Source: Planctomycetaceae bacterium (GTDB lineage Bacteria; Planctomycetota; Planctomycetia; Pirellulales; PALSA-1355). Taken from it: 40,061 bases of DNA. This document shows, in pieces, positions 33,557-40,061 of this stretch. The stretch spans positions 2,367 through 42,427 of the forward strand of contig PLYM01000187.1 in assembly GCA_003153375.1 (NCBI GenBank), in the 5' to 3' direction. The notes beneath the pieces were generated by a model that worked only from the letters and a program-made list of their open reading frames with translations, ran no database searches and had not been told where the DNA came from. A program made the position numbers and the translations under genes. Position 1 is the first letter of the stretch. Each line of letters begins with the position of its first letter.

Positions 33557-35179
33557 ATGCCGAAAGTGATCGTATTGGATACGCTGGCCCAAGAGGGACT
33601 CGACTTGCTGGCCGCCGCCAAGGGGGTCGAGTATGAAGTGCGCACCGGGCTCAAAGGCGACGCCCTGCGATCCGCCCTGGCCGAGTTCGACGGCGCGATC
33701 TGTCGCAGCGGCGTCAAGATCACGGCCGACGTGCTCGAAGGCAACCATCGCCTCAAGGCCATCGTCCGCGCCGGCGTCGGCACCGACAACATCGATTCCA
33801 AAGCCGCCACGCGTCTGGGCATCGTGGTCATGAACACGCCGGCCGGCAACACGCTGAGCACGGCCGAGCACACGATCGCCATGATGCTGGCTCTCTCGCG
33901 CAACATCGCGCCGGCCTATCAGAGCCTGATCGAGGGCAAATGGGACCGCAATCGCTACATGGGCGCGCAGCTCGCCGACAAAACACTGGGCATCGTCGGT
34001 CTGGGCCGCATTGGCCAGGCCGTGGGCGTGCGGGCCAAGGCGCTGCAAATGCGCGTGCTGGGCTTCGACCCGTTTCTGTCCACCGAGCGGATTGCCGAAC
34101 TGGGCTTCGATCCCACGGCCAACGTGGCCGAGATGCTGCCGCAGGTCGACTATCTCACCGTACACACGCCGCTCACCGAGGAAACCCGCAACCTGGTCGG
34201 CATGCCGCAATTGTCGCAACTGCGCGACGGCGTGCGATTGATCAATTGCGCCCGCGGCGGCATCTATGACGAGGCGGCGCTAGTCGAGGGGCTCAAGAGC
34301 GGCAAGATCGCCGGCGTGGCGCTCGATGTGTTCACCTCCGAGCCGTGTACGACCAGCCCCCTGTTCGGCATGCCGGGCGTGCTGGCCACGCCCCACCTGG
34401 GCGCCAGCACCGAGGAAGCGCAGGCGCAAGTGGCCGTCGAGGGCGTGGGCCTGTTGGTCGATTATCTGACCACCGGCTCCATCCGGCACGCGGTCAACAT
34501 GACGCCGCTCGACGCCAAGACCTTGGCCGACCTGCGCAGCTATCTGGACGTCGGCTATCGGCTCGGCCTGCTGATGGCCCAGATGGAGCCCACCGGCATC
34601 CGCCGCTGCAAACTGCAATATCGGGGCGAAGTGGCCGGCAAGAACACCAAGCTGATCACGGCCAGCTTTGCCGTGGGCTTGCTCTCCAACGCACTCGAGC
34701 AGGACATCAACATCGTCAATGCCGAAGTCCTGCTGCGCGAGCGGGGCATCGAACTGATCGAGGAGCGTCGCGCCGACACCGGCGCCTTCACCTCCGTCGT
34801 GCTGGCCGAAGTGGAAACCGAAAAGAAAACCCACAAGGCCGCCGGCACCGTGTTTGGCGTCGACATGCTGCGGCTCGTTCAGCTCGACGACTTTCGCCTG
34901 GATGCCTATCTCGACGGCGTGCTGATGGTCTTCACTCATCGCGACGTGCCCGGCATCATCGGCACGGTGGGCACGATCTTCGGCGCCCACAAGATCAACA
35001 TCGCGCAGATGGCCGTCGGTCGCGAGACCAAGGGGGGCGAAGCCATCGGCGTGCTCAATCTCGACCAGGCCCCGCTGCCCGCGGCGCTGGACGAAGTGCG
35101 CCGCCATCCGGCGATCAACACCGCCACCGTGATCAAGCTGCCGCCGGCCGGCGAGCGTCCCGCCTGGCTGGCTGGCTAG
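33557..35179 (+). CDS. serA: D-3-phosphoglycerate dehydrogenase, long (type I) form
   Basis: 540 aa; oxidises 3-phosphoglycerate to 3-phosphohydroxypyruvate, first step of serine synthesis. Substrate-binding part: AICRSGVKITADVLEG, VGTDNIDSKAATRLGIVVMN. NAD-binding part: LGIVGLGRIGQAVGVRAKAL (about 142), TVHTPLTEETRNLVG, LINCARGGIYDEAAL with catalytic Arg, DVFTSEPC and ATPHLGASTEEAQAQVAVEG with catalytic His. The intervening ASB domain and a C-terminal ACT-like domain (VLMVFTHRDVPGIIGTVGTI, about 455-530) follow, as in B. subtilis/M. tuberculosis-type enzymes, where they mediate serine control. It pairs with the upstream aminotransferase. Confidence 0.96.
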   Translation: MPKVIVLDTLAQEGLDLLAAAKGVEYEVRTGLKGDALRSALAEFDGAICRSGVKITADVLEGNHRLKAIVRAGVGTDNIDSKAATRLGIVVMNTPAGNTLSTAEHTIAMMLALSRNIAPAYQSLIEGKWDRNRYMGAQLADKTLGIVGLGRIGQAVGVRAKALQMRVLGFDPFLSTERIAELGFDPTANVAEMLPQVDYLTVHTPLTEETRNLVGMPQLSQLRDGVRLINCARGGIYDEAALVEGLKSGKIAGVALDVFTSEPCTTSPLFGMPGVLATPHLGASTEEAQAQVAVEGVGLLVDYLTTGSIRHAVNMTPLDAKTLADLRSYLDVGYRLGLLMAQMEPTGIRRCKLQYRGEVAGKNTKLITASFAVGLLSNALEQDINIVNAEVLLRERGIELIEERRADTGAFTSVVLAEVETEKKTHKAAGTVFGVDMLRLVQLDDFRLDAYLDGVLMVFTHRDVPGIIGTVGTIFGAHKINIAQMAVGRETKGGEAIGVLNLDQAPLPAALDEVRRHPAINTATVIKLPPAGERPAWLAG

Positions 35180-35227
35180 CGGTGTCAGCGCCTGGACGTC
35201 TCGATCGGCTACACCCCTGCTTCGCTC

Positions 35228-36439
35228 TTAGAGCAACCAGGTGAAGCCCAGGAAGGCGCCGTGCAGGATCAGGCTGCCGCTTTGCTCCACATGGTTGTAA
35301 GCGCCGAATTGGTTGTCGGCCAGCGCCAGATTGGTCACCGAGATCACGCGGTATCCGCAAATGATCTTGACGTTCGCGTTGCAAGCCCAGGTGACGCCCG
35401 TATCCAACTCGCTCAACACCGACACGTCGGTCTTGTTGGTGTGGAAGTAAGAAACCGGTGAGTTCACCGTGCTGCCGCCGTAGATCTGCTGCAGGTCAAC
35501 CATCGTGTTTCCATAGACGCCGACCTTGGGCACCGCGAACACCGTCACGCGCCGGGTCATGAGCGAGCTGAGAATCGCGCCGAGCTGTCCGCCGTAGAGG
35601 CTGTTGTGGCACTGAAAGTTCAGATAGGCCGCATCGCCGCCGCCGTTGCTGGTGAATGAATTGCCGAACGACGCCGATCCGTAGGTCAGGCTGTCGCTGA
35701 AGCGGAAGTAGCGGAAGCCCATCAGGCCGGCGACTTGCAGGTTGCCGGTCGTGTAGGTGCCCGACTGCACGTTCATCTCGAAGTTGTCCGTGCGATCGCG
35801 CCGCCAGATAGCCTGTTCCTGGGCATTGTTGAAATAGGTCGATGCGGGCAGGCCATTGATCAAGGTGCTGCCAAAGCCGATCGTGCTGCTCAGCGCGGTC
35901 GCCGGATTGCCCGTGATGTCGCTCACGCTGGCCGAGCCGTTCATCGGCGTCAGGCCCCAATAGGTGAACGCCACTGCCGGGCCGCCGCAGCCGCGCCAGG
36001 CATAGGCCACGTTGACTTGCCCACCGCCAGCCCAATCGGCGCCGGCGTTTTGCGTATTCATGCGCAGGTCAAGCGGATCGTTCGACGCCGTGGTCGTCCA
36101 CAGTGCCGGGGCTCGATTGCGCGTCATGGCCAGCGCCATCAGGCTGCCGTACCACATTCCCTTGGAGGAGTCACACGACTCGAGCGCGTCGCACGGCGCC
36201 GTCTGCTCAACCGCGTCCTGGCTCCATGCGCTCTGCGGCATGTAACCCACGAGCGAAACGCGGGAACCATCCGTCGCTCGGGCGTTGTAGGCGGCCGGTT
36301 CAACGCCCGCCGATCCAGGGGCGTCAATCGATAGCGGGAAGAGCGAAGAGGTGGAGGGGTTGATCTGAGCGCGAGCCTCGCCGGCTCCCCACGCGATCAT
36401 CCCCGCCAGGACCAAGGCGGTCTTGAGGAACGACTTCAT
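35228..36439 (-). CDS. BBP7-family planctomycete outer-membrane beta-barrel protein
   Basis: 403 aa from the ATG at 36439, with AAAGGA upstream; a frame extends to 36496 but places the signal peptide internally. The signal is MKSFLKTALVLAGMIAWGAG with cleavage after EARA. The mature protein is rich in Gly, Ser, Asn and Tyr with alternating strands: WYGSLMALAMTRNRAPALWT (the family's N-terminal block), INGLPASTYFNNAQEQAIWR, MGFRYFRFSDSLTYGS, VPKVGVYGNTMVDLQ and VTNLALADNQFGAYNHVEQ. This matches the BBP7 (formerly DUF1551) family, found mainly in planctomycetes and predicted to form an outer-membrane barrel. The role is unknown. It is convergent with serA. Confidence 0.88.
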   Translation of the reverse strand: MKSFLKTALVLAGMIAWGAGEARAQINPSTSSLFPLSIDAPGSAGVEPAAYNARATDGSRVSLVGYMPQSAWSQDAVEQTAPCDALESCDSSKGMWYGSLMALAMTRNRAPALWTTTASNDPLDLRMNTQNAGADWAGGGQVNVAYAWRGCGGPAVAFTYWGLTPMNGSASVSDITGNPATALSSTIGFGSTLINGLPASTYFNNAQEQAIWRRDRTDNFEMNVQSGTYTTGNLQVAGLMGFRYFRFSDSLTYGSASFGNSFTSNGGGDAAYLNFQCHNSLYGGQLGAILSSLMTRRVTVFAVPKVGVYGNTMVDLQQIYGGSTVNSPVSYFHTNKTDVSVLSELDTGVTWACNANVKIICGYRVISVTNLALADNQFGAYNHVEQSGSLILHGAFLGFTWLL

Positions 36440-36743
36440 CGGACAGATTCCTTTCTGCTGCTTGGCCCGTAAATTCCATTCCACGGGAATCGCCAAATCC
36501 TTTTCGGCTCTCTAGGCACCATCGTCAGATGACAGCAGGGGCGATGATGCGTTTTGGGGGTCGGAAAGGGCAGATTCCGGCCGAGGCGCGCCGCATTCGG
36601 AGCGAGCGCTTTGACCCGAACATCGTGCGCTTTGCCACTATCCGCCACGGGCGTCAAAACCGGCACGTCTTGCCGGCACAATCGGCACGATTGCTACGAC
36701 CGCGCGATGTAAATGCACCCCACAAGTCGAGCGAACGGCTGCG
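36440..36743. other. Intergenic region between the BBP7 and cupin genes
   Basis: 304 bp with no convincing gene; it contains the cupin terminator (36654-36676) and presumably the BBP7 promoter, for which I see no good -35/-10 pair. Confidence 0.5.
36654..36676 (-). terminator. Probable terminator of the cupin gene
   Basis: On the minus strand CCGGCA, loop AGACG, TGCCGG, then GTTTTG. The stem is only 6 bp and the T tract 4, so it is modest. It lies about 70 nt past the cupin stop. Confidence 0.45.
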
Positions 36744-37166
36744 TCACGGTCGCACGACCGGCGTGAACGAGGGCGGGTCGCTCGCCGGAAACGACTCCTC
36801 GGACGCTTCTTGCACCCGGTCGTAGCGCGGCTCGGCCGTGGCGTGGGCCAACACAATCGTCAACAACAACGATGTGTTTTCGATCGCCACGACCGCGTGC
36901 GGCTGGCCCGCCTCGAGCCATACCATTTGTCCGGCGATTAGCTCGCGCGATTCTTCGGCCAGCGTCAGCGTCAGACGACCTTCGAGGCATTGAATCACGA
37001 CCTCGCCCCGCGCCTGGTGCCGGGCAATTTCCTTACCGGCTGGCAATACGAGGCGAATCACCTCAACCTCGTCGGTTTTCACCAGCGCCGTGGTGGTCGC
37101 CCCGGCCAACTTGTTGCCGAGCACCAGATCGACGACTTCGCCCGGCCGTGCGTGAGAAATTGCCAT
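36744..37166 (-). CDS. Small cupin-domain protein with SFPASDPP tail
   Basis: 140 aa from the ATG at 37166, fixed by a strong AAGGAGGA just upstream (the frame continues to 37337 but is not conserved). One cupin barrel at about residues 30-105: VIRLVLPAGKEIARHQARGE, VVIQCLEGRLTLTLAEESRE and LIAGQMVWLEAGQPHAVVAI. Motif 1 has one His (ARHQARGE) and motif 2 GQPHAV, so the metal site may be reduced. The C-terminus is a separate tail: EPRYDRVQEASEESFPASDP, then PSFTPVVRP. Function unknown. An extended -10 (TGGTAGAAT, 37216-37208) is a good promoter candidate. Confidence 0.88.
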   Translation of the reverse strand: MAISHARPGEVVDLVLGNKLAGATTTALVKTDEVEVIRLVLPAGKEIARHQARGEVVIQCLEGRLTLTLAEESRELIAGQMVWLEAGQPHAVVAIENTSLLLTIVLAHATAEPRYDRVQEASEESFPASDPPSFTPVVRP

Positions 37167-37207
37167 CGCGTCCTCCTTCGTTGTCGCCGTGAATGATCGG
37201 ATAGCCA

Positions 37208-37216
37208 ATTCTACCA
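37208..37216 (-). promoter_or_regulatory. Extended -10 promoter of the cupin gene
   Basis: TGGTAGAAT on the minus strand (TGn plus TAGAAT). It would start transcription about 35 nt before the ATG. No matching -35 is visible. Confidence 0.45.
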
Positions 37217-37347
37217 CGGTCGGCACGCCGCACCCGCTCGTGCGCCGAATCGCTCGCCCCCACCGCTGGCTGTCTCTGTCTGGACACTTGGGAGCGAATG
37301 GACGCGCGCCCCAGCTGTCGCGGCGAATCGCGGGCATCGTGACGCGG

Positions 37348-37356
37348 TGCTACAAT
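37348..37356 (+). promoter_or_regulatory. Extended -10 promoter of the PD40/WD40 gene
   Basis: TGCTACAAT (TGn plus TACAAT), about 58 nt before the ATG at 37414. No -35 is visible. It faces away from the cupin promoter 130 bp to the left. Confidence 0.45.
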
Positions 37357-37413
37357 GAGCCTGCGATTTCCCGGCATTTGAGTCATCCCTCCCCGCCCGT
37401 GTGAAGAGCGAAC

Positions 37414-39324
37414 ATGAAGCCAGGGCTTGCCACTCACGATCGCGCCATGGTTGTCGCCGTAGGTCTGTTCGTGCTGCTCGGTCTCAAGCCGCTGCGTGCC
37501 GACGACTCCGAGGCGCCGCGGGCGATCTTCGTGATGCAGCCCGACGGCTCGGCCGTGCGGCGGGTCGTCTTCATCGAGAATTTTCGCTGGCTCGCCGCGC
37601 CGCGCTGGTCGCACGATGGAAAGCGGCTGGCTTTCGCGGCCCTCGGTCCAAAGCCTTCCAGATGTCTGATGGTCGATGTCAGCGGCCGCAACCTGTCGGA
37701 TCTGGGTCTTGGCAAACGGCCCGATTGGTCGCCCGACGACAAGCAAATCATCTTCGAAGCGGCCGGCGATCACGGCGCCACCGTGAGCGTGCAAAACGCC
37801 GACGGCAAGGGCAGCTCCGCGCTTGTCACGGGCGGCGGGCCGCGCTGGTCGCCCGACGGCAGCCAGATCGCCGTGCTCCGGCCGCTGCGCATTCTCGATA
37901 TGGTGCAGGGCGGCGAGCGACCTGTTTTCGACGAGACCGATCGCGTGGCCGAGACGCTCGGCGCGGCCTGGTCGCCCGACGGTCAGCGCCTGGCGGCCGT
38001 GGTCCGGCGCAACACCGCAACCGAACTTTTGATCGTCGCGGCGTCCGAGCCGATCACCGCGCCGCGTGTGCGCTGGCAGGGCGCGCTAGACGGCGGGATC
38101 GATTGGTCGCCCGACGGGCGGCGGATCGCCGTCAGCATCCGCGACCACCAACTTGCCGCGCGACGCTTGTACCTGCTCGATCCCGATGGCACCGACCCGC
38201 CGGCGCTGATTCTGGGTCAACAAGGCGACAATTGCGAGCCGGCCTGGTCGCCCGACGGCGGACACTTGGCATTCGCCAGTTCACGATCCGATGCCGCGGG
38301 CGCGTCGCTCGCGATGGCCGCGCCGGGCGGTCGACTGGAACTGGTCCGCACGCACGACAAAGGGGGCACCGTCTTCAGCGCGGCTTTCTCGCCCGATTCG
38401 CGGTTGGCATTTCTCGGCGGCGACGTCGCTCACCGCGAGATGCAGGTCTGGGACCTCATGAAGGACGAGGTCCTGTTGAACATCAAAATGCCCGGAATCT
38501 TCGTCGCCATCTCGCCCGACGGATTGCGTGCCGCATGTGCCGAACTGGCAGGCAACGACGTGCAACTGTTGAATCTGGACCATGGCACGGTGATCCGCTC
38601 GTTCGCGCACGGCGCCCAGGTGATCTTCGTGCAGTTCTCGCCCGATGGGTCGCGATTGGCTTCCGCGGGCGTGGACAACACGGCCTGCGTATTCGACGCG
38701 GCCACCGGGGCTGAACTGACGCGCATGGCCCACGAAGGAGCCGTCAAGCAGGTTGCCTTTTCGCCCGACGGCAAATTGCTGGCCACGGCCTGTGGCGACA
38801 AGAAGGTCCACCTCTGGAACGCGACGACCGGCAAACTGATCCGCCAGCTTGAGCATCCCGCAGCGCCCTGGAGTATCGCCTTTTCGGCCGATGGCCGGCG
38901 CCTGGCCAGCGGCACCGGGGGCGAACAGATCGGGCGCTGGTCCGACTTCGACGTGCAGCCAGCCACGGACTATGCGGTGCGCATCTGGGACGTCGAGACC
39001 GGCAACCTGGCGCTCCAACTGACGGGTCACACCGACTCGATTGCGAGCGTGGCCTTTGCGCCCGATGGCAAGCGCATCGTTTCGGCCAGCCTCGACCGCT
39101 CGTTGCGATTATGGGACGCGCAAAGCGGCGAGGAGTTGAGCCGCGTGGCCGGCAAAGGCTGGGTTACCCGATCGATCTTTTCATCTGACGGAACGCTGGT
39201 TTTGGCGACCGGTGGCGCCGAGAAGAACATGCAAACCAATCGCTGGTACGAAGCCCCCAACGAACGTGTGCGACTCTTCAAAATCACGCAGCCGGGCGCG
39301 CGACCCGTGAAGGCGAGCCCATAA
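37414..39324 (+). CDS. Exported beta-propeller protein (TolB-like PD40 half + WD40 half)
   Basis: 636 aa. Signal peptide at residues of about 10-30 (RAMVVAVGLFVLLGLKPLRA). The first half carries TolB-like PD40 repeats built around WSPDG: APRWSHDGKRLAF, RPDWSPDDKQIIFEA, PRWSPDGSQIAVL, AAWSPDGQRLAAV, IDWSPDGRRIAVS, PAWSPDGGHLAFA. The second half carries WD40 repeats: VQFSPDGSRLASAGVDNTAC, VAFSPDGKLLATACGDKKVH, LWNATTGKLIRQLEH, VAFAPDGKRIVSASLDRSLR, LWDAQSGEELSRVAGKG. Two propellers in one chain are likely, a protein-interaction module outside the cytoplasm. No kinase or protease domain is attached, unlike many planctomycete WD40 proteins. Function unknown. Confidence 0.88.
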   Translation: MKPGLATHDRAMVVAVGLFVLLGLKPLRADDSEAPRAIFVMQPDGSAVRRVVFIENFRWLAAPRWSHDGKRLAFAALGPKPSRCLMVDVSGRNLSDLGLGKRPDWSPDDKQIIFEAAGDHGATVSVQNADGKGSSALVTGGGPRWSPDGSQIAVLRPLRILDMVQGGERPVFDETDRVAETLGAAWSPDGQRLAAVVRRNTATELLIVAASEPITAPRVRWQGALDGGIDWSPDGRRIAVSIRDHQLAARRLYLLDPDGTDPPALILGQQGDNCEPAWSPDGGHLAFASSRSDAAGASLAMAAPGGRLELVRTHDKGGTVFSAAFSPDSRLAFLGGDVAHREMQVWDLMKDEVLLNIKMPGIFVAISPDGLRAACAELAGNDVQLLNLDHGTVIRSFAHGAQVIFVQFSPDGSRLASAGVDNTACVFDAATGAELTRMAHEGAVKQVAFSPDGKLLATACGDKKVHLWNATTGKLIRQLEHPAAPWSIAFSADGRRLASGTGGEQIGRWSDFDVQPATDYAVRIWDVETGNLALQLTGHTDSIASVAFAPDGKRIVSASLDRSLRLWDAQSGEELSRVAGKGWVTRSIFSSDGTLVLATGGAEKNMQTNRWYEAPNERVRLFKITQPGARPVKASP

Positions 39325-39609
39325 TGGGCATTCCGTGAGAAGCGAGGCAGCGGAGCCAGGCTTGATTCCGGAAGAAACTGGCACGCCGATCGGCACTGAA
39401 GTGTACGTGCACGGTATAGAACCGGTGCTGCTCGTGCCGTTCCAGGGCAATGCTGCCCCGCATCGCCCACACGGCGGCCAGCCCCTTCCGTGCCTGTCCT
39501 ATCGGCTGTTTGCGGCAGGAGAATATGTGGAAAACCGCGCATTCTCGCGCCCATTCCGCTACGGACAACCTGTTTGTGGGGTAAAGGTTGTGATCTACCG
39601 GATCGTCAG
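39325..39609. other. Intergenic stretch between the propeller and PilZ genes
   Basis: 285 bp with no supported gene; a plus-strand frame at 39335-39706 overlaps PilZ antisense and has no recognisable features. CCGGATC (39598-39604) and GATCCGG (39619-39625) can pair around the PilZ stop codon, without a T tract. Confidence 0.5.
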
Positions 39610-39969
39610 TTACTCGCCGATCCGGGTCATGCCGACAAACTCGCCGCCACTGATATACGAGCCCTCACCGCAGGGTTGGCACCACACGATTTGCGTGCGG
39701 ATGTGAACCGAGTATCCTTGTTCGGTCGCAATCGCGACTTCAACCTCGCCGGGTGTCAGGTCCGCGTTGTGCAGCAATCCGATGCTGGTCTCGGAGATTT
39801 CGCGGCTGAAACCTGAAAAGCGATGCCCGCCGATGTGAATCCTGACGGGCCGAAAGAACGCGTAGCGCACGCCGTCGCGTCGCTCTCTCTTATCACTGGC
39901 ACGCGCTTCCCTCAGGATTTGATAAACGTCCAAGCCAAGCTGTTTGCTTCCTTCCAAGTTCGACGCCAT
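39610..39969 (-). CDS. PilZ-domain protein with divergent motif
   Basis: 119 aa from the ATG at 39969 (MASNLEGSKQLGLDVYQILR), with a GGGGGG-containing RBS region upstream; a frame from 40032 is less likely. Residues of about 28-110 form a PilZ domain. The first c-di-GMP motif RxxxR is present (RRDGVRYAFFRPVRI). The second, normally D/NxSxxG, reads EISETS in FSGFSREISETSIGLLHNAD, so the Asp is Glu and the Gly is Ser. A beta-rich end follows (HIRTQIVWCQPCGEGSYISG, GEFVGMTRI). It may bind c-di-GMP weakly or have lost binding. It is the last gene of the window; no partner is visible. Confidence 0.8.
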   Translation of the reverse strand: MASNLEGSKQLGLDVYQILREARASDKRERRDGVRYAFFRPVRIHIGGHRFSGFSREISETSIGLLHNADLTPGEVEVAIATEQGYSVHIRTQIVWCQPCGEGSYISGGEFVGMTRIGE

Positions 39970-40061
39970 CGTCCTGCCCCCCTGATGGATGCGTGACTTG
40001 TACACTGCTGCCCGAACACCGTGATCTGCCACCTGGGCTAGTGCTCTGTCACAGCCTGATT

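Noticed and set aside
39335-39706. Plus-strand 123-codon frame near the right edge
   Set aside because: No family features and it overlaps the PilZ gene antisense; PilZ has a recognisable domain and RBS.

Overview
The window is high-GC bacterial chromosome with the character of a planctomycete, most likely order Pirellulales. The evidence is a BBP7-type outer-membrane barrel protein, a DUF1573 protein, a lipoprotein fusing a phosphoesterase-like domain to a tetraheme cytochrome, several very short proteins that resemble planctomycete-only families, and weak or absent Shine-Dalgarno sites on many genes. It is mostly vertically inherited, housekeeping-type sequence. I see no rRNA, tRNA, prophage, insertion sequence, CRISPR array or origin.

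Layout. 1-8411 (+): end of nusA, then infB and rbfA (the classical transcription/translation operon), a degenerate endonuclease III-like protein with a histone-like tail, a large exported TPR protein with its own promoter, and a YebC-family protein. 8472-17850 (-): proS (archaeal-type); a DUF433/DUF5615 toxin-antitoxin pair whose toxin gene is split by an in-frame amber codon; an envelope polysaccharide cluster (DUF4416, a WecA/TagO-like glycosyl-phosphate transferase, an O-antigen ligase-like protein with a TPR tail); a DUF1573 protein; and the cytochrome lipoprotein. 18037-21394 (+): two 3'-5' exoribonucleases, YhaM-like and RNase R. 21589-26714 (+): a complete T-H-P1-P2 glycine cleavage operon ending in a LipM-like octanoyltransferase that would lipoylate GcvH; the L protein is not here.

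26715-32150 (+) is the least explained part: an FHA-domain protein preceded by three 22-bp tandem repeats and a promoter, three tiny ORFs whose spacers carry short tandem duplications, an ECF sigma factor with its membrane anti-sigma factor behind an ECF-like promoter, a strong terminator, a 124-aa Arg-rich planctomycete-type protein followed by a second strong terminator, and a TPR lipoprotein. 32332-35179 (+): a class V aminotransferase and long-type SerA, which together could make phosphoserine and feed the serine/glycine metabolism of the gcv operon. 35228-40061: a BBP7 protein (-), a cupin with an odd C-terminal tail (-), an exported PD40/WD40 propeller protein (+), and a divergent PilZ-domain protein (-) at the right edge.

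Most second-look items are small: the amber-split toxin, the phased 22-bp repeats, the possibly autoregulated sigma/anti-sigma pair, the DNA-glycosylase-like protein without its lysine and Fe-S cysteines, and the terminator-flanked Arg-rich protein. I found no large, clearly new multi-gene defence or biosynthetic system. All functional calls come from reading motifs by eye; no search was run.
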